Origin: Closterium sp. NIES-65
Lineage: Eukaryota > Streptophyta > Zygnematophyceae > Desmidiales > Closteriaceae
DNA: 64,000 bases
Assembly: GCA_948144175.1 (NCBI GenBank)
Contig: CANXME010002160.1
Span: 2,179,501 to 2,243,500 of the forward strand
Direction: 5' to 3'
A program made the position numbers and the translations under genes. Positions 42,801 to 54,800 of the stretch are shown here, one piece after another. Every line of letters starts with the position of its first letter. Position 1 is the stretch's first letter. The notes under the pieces are model-generated. The model did not search any database. It was given only the letters and a program-made list of their open reading frames with translations, and was not told the origin of the DNA.

Positions 42801-45800
42801 CAAACCTGCAAAAGCTCGCTCTCTAACTCAGTTGTGCCGCCTTCACTAGAGTGCTTCTCTCACTTTCACTACGTGACCATGCGCTGTTCTTCCACATGCA
42901 GTACTGCCCTGTGCTGTGACTCCCTGGTCCACCGACTATAATAGCCTGACTAGAGTGCCCTGTGCATCCTCCAATCTCCACGCCCACCAACAAGAGCTCA
43001 CTAGAGTGCCTGTGCCCATCCTCGCCACCCTCCTGCCCTTGACCGCACTGCAGGGATGTCACCGGCAACTTTAATGTCCACCGCTCTGCACCTTTCCCCA
43101 CTGAATGGATGGCATTCACAGGGCTGCAAACTTTGTGAGCCATCCACCGCAACAAGAGCACAGAATTTTGATTTGACGTATTTGAGCTGCTCAGGCCGCT
43201 CCCACCATTCTATTCCTGTTTGCCTGGCTGGCCTGTATACCCACTGCTTTGCCCACCAGCCAACCAACAACTCGTCCAGCTCTCCTCTCCTCCCCACCAA
43301 CCCCGCCCTCCCACTTCCACCTCCAGGAGGGCCGGTCCGAATGGCTTTACTGGCTCTATCCCCTCCACCATCTCCGCCCTCACTGCCCTGACTGAGCTGT
43401 ACGCCTCCCTTCCCACCCATTCTCTTCTCGATTTCTTGGTCATTCCCTCCCCACACAATACGCAAGCATCAAGTTGTATGAACCAGGTTGTGAGCAGCAG
43501 ATTTAGAGCACCAGGTTAACAGCACCAGATTTTGATGTAGCAAGATGCGAGGGCCAACTTGGAAAAGGGATAGATATGTGAAGGCGGTTCATCCTGTCGT
43601 TTCCTACAATGCAGCGCCAACGTCTCTCCCCTCCTCGAAATGGCCCCATCAGGCAGCTCTATTTTAACAACCTCACAGAAAGCATCCCTGCCGGCATCTC
43701 CAAGCTCGCTAAACTGAGATATCTGTAAGCCCCTGAAAATTTTGCTGTGTTTTTCTTTTTCACCATGCTTTTCAGACCGAATCAGCGTGCAAAAGAACGT
43801 CATTGGGCCAGCTTTGGAGATAATAACTGAGTTGCAAAATCGCAAGCAACCAGTAGCTTGAAGCCATCCCTGCGCTTGTATGGAATGACAATTCACTGCA
43901 CAGAGTTGAATTGCCATAATTCGAAAGTCCATGCATGCCTTTTGAGTCAACTAAAAAACCTCCTTAATTCACGTGTATGCATTGGCCTCTCCCCACACGT
44001 GCCTGCCTCCACACAACACAGTGGGCTCTCCTACAACAATCTCACCGGCGCCGTTCCTGCCACTCGTGCATTCCTCCAGACCATGTGAGTTTCTAACACA
44101 CACCTCTCCTCACAAGCATACGAGGGACAACCAACGGAATTAGCTGGTGAACTCTCCTGGTAAGGCTCTTTCACTATGCCTTTTCCTCTCGTGGCAGTTT
44201 TTCTTCAAAAATCTCTTCGGATTTTTCTGCTGTTGCTGCTTCGAGAATGTATGTATGTGTTTCTTTCGGTTACAAGGGGAGCTCTTTGTGCTGCGTTTTG
44301 CTCTTGATAGCAAAGGCTGTGTGAATTCAGATTATCTCACACCACCCAGTTACATGCTGTCACGCATGTTATGTTCAACAGACCCGCCTCGTCCTCCTCC
44401 AAATAGCTGTTCAAAATCGCACATCCCTTTGCCGTGTAGCAGTCAAGCACTTCCACCCTTATTTCAGCATGCATGTCCCTTCTCTATTCAACATCCCTCT
44501 CCTCTCCACCTGCCCTCACTACGTGCCCTCATTGTGTGCAGAGAGCTCTCCCACAATCACCTCACCACCATGCCTACTGCCATCCATGCGCAAAATATGT
44601 AAGTCCTAGGAGGATTGAGGGTACGTGGACGTGAGCAAGAGAGAAGTATATAAGGTCCTTGGCAAGGGGTATGCCACACAAATTATTTTATGAGGCTTCT
44701 CATTATTTTGCTCGGTGCCAGAAAATTAGTGCTTTGAGTGAGCAAGCAAGTGCCCCACTCCCATGGAAAATGCTCCACTAGGAGCAACTGGATCCCTATG
44801 TTCCTGGCTAGGGGTTTTTTTTGTGGCACTATTTTGCCGTTGTTCGGTTATGCAAAGGACCATTCGAGAGAGAAAGTGATGGGTGATGTTGCTTTAGAGT
44901 TCAGAGACTTGACTTGACCTGCAATAAGCTCGTGACTTTTGATATCAATGACATGACCAAGAAGCTGAGCTTTTGAGAAAACTGACATGAAAAGAGTCAA
45001 GTCAGGTTGACATAAGTTTGTTTTTGTCAATGATTTATGGACTGGACTGCGGTGAATGTAACGTTGATTCAGTCAATTGACCTGAGTGAAGTTTAGGATG
45101 GCTCAAATCGAGTGCTGTCTTACATCATTAGATGGGTTGCCTGTTAAGTCAGTCTGGTAATCAATTTAGTTTGGCTTGAAGTGGAGTCAAACCCAAGTCA
45201 CCGGTCTCACGGGCCGAGGTGGTGCTTGCTCATGTCATGCTTGCGTTCAACTGTTTTGCTGTCTCACTGTTTAGATCAAGTTACAGAAGCTTGCAGAATG
45301 TCAGCAACTTTCAATGCATGGGAAAACAGTCGACAAAGCTTCAAGGTGGCGTAGCAGTATATGATTGAAATCTCTCCACCCTCCCCCACCTCTTCCATCC
45401 TTCCCTGTCCCTTGCAGCAAGCTGAGCCACAACGACCTCAAGGGATCCGTGCCCGTCAATGGAGACGTGTATAGCATGTGAGATGTGCCGCCCTGCCCCT
45501 TGCATGTCACGCGTAAGTACCGGGTCCAGTACCCCGCACCCCTTGCGAATCACCTGCCTTGTCTCCTCCACCAGGCACCAGCTTTCACCGCACACCGTGT
45601 TACATCTTGGCCGCTCGGCAGAACACACAGCTGCCATGCAAGGCCAACAATCTCAGTCTCAGAGGCGCTTCCACATAGTGGGTCCATCATGCCAGCTTGA
45701 CATGATTGGGTTTTAGTGTGAGCCCTTTGCCGCCAATGGCTCGAGCAAGGTGAGTGAAGCCCACCTTGAAACAACCTCGTGAATCCAGGAGAGTTGAAGA

Positions 45801-48800
45801 AACTACCTTACAGGGCTTACAGACGAGTGCAGGCATCACAAAAACCCTATGCCAAGTTTGGTCGAATTTTGATTTCGATTGTCTTCGCGTAAAAAAATCC
45901 GTAGCCAATTTGGACCGACGGTTGGAGTCATTTGATAGGAGCTCCGAGACACATCTCGCGACAAGGCTTGGCTCGGTTCAAGTTCCAATTTGGCACGCGA
46001 GCTTTTCCGGATGACATTCCGACGCAATCCGTTTTGTTGCAAATTCGTGACCAATTTATTCAATACTAAATTCTGTTTTTGTTCATTTTGGATTTTGGGG
46101 ATTTCAAAATTGCATTTATTATTGCGGTTTACAAGAACCATTATTCAGCATGCTAGCAACAATCAGTCTTAGCACCAGGTCAAATAGCCTACGCATTGGC
46201 GGGCCTTGAAAGCGCCCGGTGGGCAAGGACGACATCTCCAAGGTCGCCGTCGTCGATGAGGAACTTGTTCGGAAAGACGAACGCACCCATAGCCGGATCG
46301 TGAGGGATCCTCCGCTCCACGACAGCAAAATGGATCATCTGTTTGACCTTTTCGCACCACTCCTGGTAGTCTGGCCTCTTCTGCTCTGGCTGGCTACTGA
46401 TTCGCTTGCGACGCTTATCCTGCAGAAGGGGCCATTCGATCTGCAATGTGGTGTAGTAGGGCTGGGTGGGTGGTTTATGAGGAGGGTAGGTTACGGGTAA
46501 ATGAGGCAACTGAAAGCGGTGATGCAGTCGTCACTATCTACGTAACTGCAAAGGCCTAATCGACCAGGGATTAGGGTTGAAGTACACGCAAGGGGTTAAG
46601 GGGATGAGGCATAGGGGTACAAACACATATCTACATCCTTACCGAAAACAGGCCCCATGCCACCATGCGGCTCTTGAACTTGGTGAACACCGCCCCGCCC
46701 CTCTTGAAGGAGATCTTGAACGCATTAGCGAACAAGGGGTTGCTGAAGGGCGTCCCGGTGGCCTTGTCAAAGTGCCAGTTGAGGGCCCACTGTTCTGTTT
46801 TTTGGCAGGGAGGGTATGGGTTGGAAAGGGTTTTGTAGAGAAATCAAGTGGGGGGATGAGTGTCAGGGTGAGCCACATCGCACGGTGATATGTAGCTGCC
46901 AACTGGCATATGGTAGGGCATATTGTGTTTTCGAGTTGCACATACCATCTCTGTACTCGGCTAGGAGTTGAACGTCATCGAACCAGGTCGTTGGGTGTAG
47001 CTCAGTGGGCAGGCTATCCACGAGATGGCTGTAATCAGCAAGGCCCATGCCGGTGTATGTTGCTGGCCTGAGGGTGGAGTTGATAGTTGACCTTGTTGAG
47101 GACAGCTGGTGGTTGAAGACTCCCATGGTTGACTTGTCATTGTGCAACCACAGCAGCTTCATTGCCTCGAGCCCTTCTGCAGACAAGTGGACAGAGAACG
47201 CTTCGAACACTTCCTCCGGTGCAGGGTAGTACTGTATTTTCTCCGGCGGATTCAGAAACATGAGCTGAGAGCACACTAAGTAGGCTTTGTTCTACGCAGT
47301 GGTGTAAGGTATACAACACGACATGGGAGAGAGAAACCAGCAGTTATGTGGGTGGCCGCGTGACCATGGGATTGTGACTAGCAACACTGTGTGAACTTGC
47401 CACGTCACACCCTGCGCCATCCGACACGTCCACCAACAACCCGGCCCATTCTGCCACGTCACACCTCCCTACCACAAGCCACGTCACCCCCCACCCACCT
47501 GACACGCCTCGCTTCGTCATGCGCAGTTGTCACGTGTACCTTTTCTAACCGCCACGTCATCTCCAACCCTCACATGCTGCCACGTCACACCCACCTGCAT
47601 CCGCCACGTCATCCCCAACCCTCACCTTCCGCCACGTCAGACCCTCCTGCATCCGCCACGTCCACCAACCAGCCCCACGTGCCACATCACACCCTCCTGC
47701 ATCCGCCACGTCCACCAACAACCAGCCCCACGTGCCACGTCACACCCTCCCATCCCATGCCACGTCACCCCCCCACCCACCTGACACGCGTCGCCTCGTC
47801 AGTGGCCGCTCCTGTGTACCATTCCAAACCGCCATGTCAGCCCCAACCCTCACATGCTGCCACGTCACACCCTTTTGCATCCGCCAACAACCCGCCCTAC
47901 TTGCCACGTCACACCCCCACCAAGAGCGACGTCACCCCCCACCCACCTGAAACGCCTCGCTTTGTCATGCGCCGCTCACGTGTACCCTTGTAGGGTGCCA
48001 CGTCATCCCCAACCCTCACCTTCCCCCACGTCACACCCACCTGCATCCGCCACGTCATCCCCAACCCTCACCTTCCGCCACGTCACACCCTCCTGCATCC
48101 GCCACGTCCACCAACCAGCCCCACGTGCCACGTCACACCCTCTTGCATCCGCCACGTCTACCAACAACCAGCCCCACGTGCCACGTCACACCCTCCCATC
48201 CCATGCCACGTCACCCCCCCACCCACCTGACACGCGTCGCCTCGTCAGTGGCCGCTCTTGTGTACCATTCCAAACCGCCACGTCAGGCCCAACCCTCACA
48301 TGCCGCCATGCCACACCCTTTTGCATCCGCCAACAACCCGCCCTACTTGCCACGTCACACCCCCACCAAGAGCGACGTCACCACCCACCCACCTGAAACG
48401 CCTCGCTTTGTCATGCGCCGCTCACGTGTACCCTTGTAGGGTGCCACGTCATCCCCAACCCTCACCTTCCCCCACGTCACACCCACCTGCATCCGCCACG
48501 TCTTCCCCAACCCTCACCTTCCGCCACGTCACACCCTCCTGCATCCGCCACGTCCACCAACAACCAGCCCCACGTGCCACGTCACACCCTCCTGCATCCG
48601 CCACGTCCACCAACAACCAGCCCCACGTGCCACGTCACACCCTCCCACCCCATGCCACGTCACCCCCCACCCACCTCTCACGCGTCGCCTCGTTACGCGC
48701 GGCTCCTGTGTACCATTCCAAACCACCACGACAGCCCCAACCCTCCCATTCTGCCACGCCACACCCTTTTGCATCTGCCAACAACCCCCCCTACTTGCCA

Positions 48801-51800
48801 CGTCACACCCCCCACCAAGAGCCACGTCACACCCCCCACCAAGAGCCACGTCACCCCCCACCCACCTGAAACGCCTCGCTCCGTCATGCGGCACTCCCTT
48901 GCACCCTTTCACGCCGCCACGTCATATCCCAACCCTCACCTTTTGCCATGTCACACGCACTTGCATCCGCCACGTTCACCAACAACCCGCCCCACTTGCC
49001 ACGTCACACCCACCCACCCCATGCCACGTCACCCCCCACCCACCTGATACGCGTCGCCTCGTCACGCGCCGCTCCCGTGTTCCCTTCGAACCCGCCACGT
49101 CAGCCCCAACCTCGACCTTGTTGCCACGTCAACCCCAACCCGCCCCATTTGGCCCGCCACATACCGGGAATGGGTTTGTCTCCTGCAACACTAGCACTCG
49201 TGCCTTGTCCACGGCGCTCATCGGCGGCGGGGTACCAGCCATAGGCAGGGCTTCCGACCCGCCGGCATAGCTGGCAGGTACTCCACGACGCAGGCCGAGC
49301 TGTGCAAACATGGCGTACATCTCAGACCGCAGCGCCTGGAACTCCTCCCGTGTAACAAACTGCTCGTGCTCCTCACTTTCACCTAGGGCACCCATGAGCG
49401 GAGGAAAAGGGTGTGAAGAATCCCCCCTCTGGCCAAGGGTATCAACGTCTTCTGCAGCAGTCCCGTGTGCCCTCACACTATCACGCTGGCGGGAAAAGGG
49501 GAGCTCAGGGAAGGGATTGGCATAAGTGCCTGCCTGATGCCCGCGCGAAGGACCGGCGATGGGGGAGACCGCCCTGCCCCGGACAGGAGAAGCGTGGAGT
49601 TGCCGAAATGGGTACGAGGGTGAGGCGAGTGAGGAGTGCGTGACGGGGACGGGTGGAGGGGATTCGGATTCCTCTCCTCTTGGCGCGCCGGGTGCCGTCG
49701 CAGCGACTTTGCTGGGGCCGGCCCATGGCGTGTAGAACCTTGGTGCGCCGGACGAGAGCGGAGTAACACTCGCTATTCCGGCAGCCTTCGTTAGATGCAT
49801 TCGTTGCACGCTTAAGGGCGGCCCAATGCCTGTAACGCGAGGGGCTGAGATGTAGAGGGAGTGGGAAAATAAAAATTGGAGTCGATCGGTTTCAAGGCGG
49901 GGCCAGACATGCATGCATATTCAGAAAGGTTTGAATCTAGATCGGGTTTAGGGTTGTACTGGTTTGAGACAAGAGGGTTTACCTTGCTTGGCAGATTTGT
50001 CAACCTTCTCCTTCCCTGCAGGAGAGAAACAATGTGAATAAAGGGTGTTATTTGGGACGGTTTAGCAGATTGTTTAACACGTAACGCCAGTTGTATTGGA
50101 CACAATGCTCACCTTTCTGTTGTCCCTTCGGTTTTAGGGCAGCCTGCGCCTTCTCGTTGCCACCTTTCCGCGGGGTGCTTCGGCGCACGCTGCGACGTTT
50201 ACCGGCAGGTTCCTTCTTGCCGGTACCCACTCGATCCCCTTTGGCGCGGCCACCCTTTCCTCCTCCATCCCCTTTTGCACCCTGGCTCCCTTGCTTTTTA
50301 CCAACCCCTTCACTTTCGACCTTCACCTTACGCGCCTTCGGTTTGCCCGCTGCTTCGCCGCGCGCAGCGTCACCTGCCCCGCGTTTTCGGGAAGGGCGAG
50401 TCCGGCCCCCCTCCTTCCCTGTCCCACTCACCCGACCGCCACGCCCGCCCCGTCTCTTCCCTGGCGCCACATCCTCCTCCTCCTCCTCCTCCTCCTCCTC
50501 CTCCTCCTCCTCCTCCTCCTCCTCCTCCTCCTCCTCCTCCTTCTTTGATGCCTCCTCCTCCTCCTCCTCCTCCTCCTCCTCCTCCTCCTCCTCCTCCTCC
50601 TCCTCCTCCTCCTCCTCGTCACCCTGCTCCTCCTCCTCATCCCCCTCCTCCTCCTCGTCCTCCTCCTCCTCCTCCTCCTCCTCCTCCTCCTCCTCCTCCT
50701 CCTCCTCCTCCTCCTCCTCCTCCTCCTCCTCCTCCTCTTCGTCCTCCCCGCCATCATTCTCATCTTTAGCATCCTCCCCAACATCCGCGTCTTGCTCCTC
50801 CGCTTCCTCTTCATCCTCCTCTCCCTCCGCATCCTCCTCCTCATCCTCCTCCTCCTCCGTATCACCGGGGTCTTCATCGCCCCGTTTTGGCCTCGTTCCT
50901 GTCGCTGCTTTCTTGCCTCTCCTTCCGCCAGATGCTTTTCTTGCTGCGGGGCGGCCCTTCTGGCGCAATGCTTGACCGCCCGCCTTGCCACTAGCTTCCT
51001 TGGCGCCTCGCGGTGTGTCAACTTCCGCGCCTCCGGCGTTGTCAGCACTACCTGTTGTCTGGCGCCTCTTCGCCCGCGTGGTGAGGTCCCCGGGCACGGC
51101 GGTGTCATCATCCTCCTCCCCATCGCTCTTCCTTTGCCTACGCCTTCCTCGTCCACCCGAAGGAGGAGAGCCACCGACCAGCCCCACCGACTCGTGCTGT
51201 GCCACCTTGTCCTTATCCAGCACGGCTGCAGAAACTTCGACCACGCTCGGCTGGAGCAGCGTCAGATGGTGTTGCGTTGCCGCCTCCTCGGACTCCTTGG
51301 TTGCGGCATGCTCGGCGCGAGGATCGCCTCCGTGATTTCCCCCTGTCGCCGAACCCTCCATCTCCGCCGACGGGAGTGCAAGACTCGCGCTCCCTCGCCC
51401 CGGATCTTCGTTGCCGCCAGTGGTGCCGTCTTTACTCGGACCGGGCTCGGTTCCAGCAGAGGCACCATCCGCAGCTTTGTTCACTGTAGAAACACGCTTG
51501 CGTGGCGTTGGTTTAGGCCCCTTGTCTGCCGCTTTCTTGCCGGCCTCCTGTTGACCGCGCGCGACCTTTTTTGCCACTGCTTTTTCCGGCCCAATGCCAC
51601 GAGCGACGGACGCATTGTTTTTTTTAGCGCCGCCACCACTCTCCCTATCGATTTGTTTAGACGTCCCCCTTGTCGCGCGGCGGCCGGCCTGTTCCTCCTC
51701 CATTGCTTGGTTACGTGTTGCACGTGTCATGGTAATCGTAGGAAGAGAAAAGTTGCAAATCGCGCGGAAGGGTTGAGCCGGTTTCGAAAGGGTTTTGCTA

Positions 51801-54800
51801 CTGAATCCCACGAAGGCATAATCGGCCGTCTATCACTGTTATGTGTTTACGAAAACAGCCGCTTCAACTAAGTCTGAAATAGTAGCCACTATGCTTCGCG
51901 CTAAGGCCGATCTGGAGAGGCGTGTGTCAAGGCAACGAGCAGCGTCAAAGTGTTGGCCCAGGGAGTGACGGAAGCAGGTGGGTGGGGCACGAGGGTGGTT
52001 GGGGTGAGTTGCGAGACAAGAGAGAGAAATGTAACCCTATCAGGCTACATTGGACGGTGTGCGTGTAGCCACCCTAGCATAAACCCACCTTCTGCTCGAT
52101 CTCAGCCGCCCAATGGCTGAAGTACCTCTTGGCTGATGACTGTGTTGCGGGGGGAATCGTTTGAGATGCGTCGGCCAATGACGGTTGCCAACACATCAAT
52201 CACAACAAAGGGTAAACCTGGTGTGAAACCTACAGTGCGAAATTAGTCAAATCCCTGCAAAGTACAGTGTTTTCGGTTGCAAAGTAACAACGCATTTCAT
52301 CAAACTCTAAGTTGCAACTGGTTTTGTACAGGGTTGGGGTAAGTTAATCCGTGATTCTCACGTCACACACACAACGACCGTCTTGAATTATTACTTAGGA
52401 AAGATGTACTGCGCACTTTTAGGCTTTGCCACAATGGTTTAGGGCCAGCGGACGTCATTCTAACACGATTATCAATAATAACAAACGTGAATCCGTTGTG
52501 GTATGGTGTTGGATTGTCATCCATTCTTGCACAGACATTACACAAGGTGCTTAGAAGGAGTGGTATGAAGCACAGGCCCAACGCACAAGCGTAGATGCGT
52601 TATCGACAGTCATGTTTAGACTGTGCGACGATGCATCGTTCACGCCTCCGCGTTGCTCGACTTGGTGAATCCGTTGTGGTATGGTGTTGGATTGTCATCC
52701 ATTCTTGCACAGACATTACACAAGGTGCTTAGAAGGAGTGGTATGAAGCGCAGGCCCAACGCACAAGCGTAGATGCGTTATCGACAGCCATGTTTAGACA
52801 GTGCGACGATGCATCGTTCAGGCCTCCGCGTTGCGCGACTTGGTGAATCCGTTGTGGTATGGTGTTGGATTGTCATCCATTCTTGCACAGACATTACACA
52901 AGGTGCTTAGAAGGAGTGGTATGAAGCGCAGGCCCAACGCACAAGCGTAGATGCGTTATCGACAGCCATGTTTAGACTGTGCGACGATGCATCGTTCAGG
53001 CCTTCGCGTTGCGTGACTTGGTGAATCCGTTGTGGTATGGTGTTGGATTGTCATCCATTCTTGCACAGACATTACACAAGGTGCTTAGAAGGAGTGGTAT
53101 GAAGCACAGGCCCAACGCACAAGCGTAGATGCGTTATCGACAGTCATGTTTAGAGTGTGCGACGATGCATCGTTCAGGCCTCCGCGTTGCGCGACTTGGT
53201 GAATCCGTTGTGGTATGGTGTTGGATTGTCATCCATTCTTGCGCAGACATTACACAAGGTGCTTAGAAGGAGTGGTATGAAGCGCAGGCCCAACGCACAA
53301 GCGTAGATGCGTTATCGACAGCCATGTTTAGACAGTGCGACGATGCATCGTTCAGGCCTCCGCGTTGCGCGACTTGGTGAATCCGTTGTGGTATGGTGTT
53401 GGATTGTCATCCATTCTTGCACAGACATTACACAAGGTGCTTAGAAGGAGTGGTATGAAGCGCAGGCCCAACGCACAAGCGTAGATGCGTTATCGACAGC
53501 CATGTTTAGACTGTGCGACGATGCATCGTTCAAGCCTTCGCGTTGCGCGACTTGGTGAATCCGTTGTGGTATGGTGTTGGATTGTGATCCATTCTTGCAC
53601 AGACATTACACAAGGTGCTTAGAAGGAGTGGTATGAAGCACAGGCCCAACGCACAAGCGTAGATGCGTTATCGACAGTCATGTTTAGACTGTGCGACGAT
53701 GCATCGTTCAGGCCTCCGCGTTGCGCGACTTGGTGAATCCGTTGTGGTATGGTGTTGGATTGTCACCCATTCTTGCGCAGACATTACACAAGGTGCTTAG
53801 AAGGAGTGGTATGAAGCGCAGGCCCAACGCACAAGCGTAGATGCGTTATCGACAGCCATGTTTAGACTGTGCGACGATGCATTGTTCAGGCCTCCGCGTT
53901 GCGCGACTTGGTGAATCGGTTGTGGTATGGTGTTGGATTGTCATCCATTCTTGCGCAGACATTACACAAGGTGCTTAGAAGGAGTGGTATGAAGCGCAGG
54001 CCCAACGCACAAGCGTAGATGCGTTATCGACCGCCATGTTTAGACTATGCGACGATGCATCGTTCAGGCCTCCGCGTTGCGCGACTTGGTGAATCCGTTG
54101 TGGTATGGTGTTGGATTGTCATCCATTCTTGCACAGACATTACACAAGGTGCTTAGAAGGAGTGGTATGAAGCACAGGCCCAACGCACAAGCGTAGATGC
54201 GTTATCGACATTCATGTTTAGACTGTGCGACGATGCATCGTTCAGGCCTCCGCGTTGTGCGACTTGGTGAATCCGTTGTGGTATGGTGTTGGATTGTCAT
54301 CCATTCTTGCGCAGACATTACACAAGGTGCTTAGAAGGAGTGGTATGAAGCGCAGGCCCAACGCACAAGCGTAGATGCGTTATCGACAGCCATGTTTATA
54401 CTGTGCAACGATGCATCGTTCAGGCCTCCGCGTTGCGCGACTTGGTGAATCCGTTGTGGTATGGTGTTGGATTGTCATCCATTCTTGCACAGACATTACA
54501 CAAGGTGCTTAGAAGGAGTGGTATGAAGCACAGGCCCAACGCACAAGCGTAGATGCGTTAACGACAGCCATCCATTCTTGGATATTCGTTCTTCACGGTG
54601 CGGCACGATATATGTATTTGCTCCAAGCACCAATCATACGTTACGGCATGGAGTTACCGGGTAGTTCCCGTATCGTTATCGAGTAAGGATTGTTCAAGAA
54701 CAGTCCCAAGGATATGAATGTTTACTATTTATGAATGATACGAGTTTCTTGTTAAGTTGTAACTGTACATATGCATTTCCAGGTTTGTTTGACGCCTCTG

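Noticed and set aside
43001..43465. Minus-strand ORFs between LRR exons
   Set aside because: No domain, and they overlap LRR exons with consistent splice sites on the plus strand.
47391..49047. Long plus-strand proline/histidine/threonine-rich reading frames
   Set aside because: They follow the CACGTCA repeat in all three frames, have no domain, and lie in an intron of the minus-strand gene.
50091..51871. Plus-strand poly-Ser, poly-Pro and poly-Leu frames opposite the unknown gene
   Set aside because: They are complements of the GAG repeat; the minus-strand frame has matching splice phases with five further exons.
52486..54569. CRISPR-like array of regular repeats
   Set aside because: The whole 178-bp unit is conserved, with no variable spacers; it is a satellite in a eukaryotic genome.
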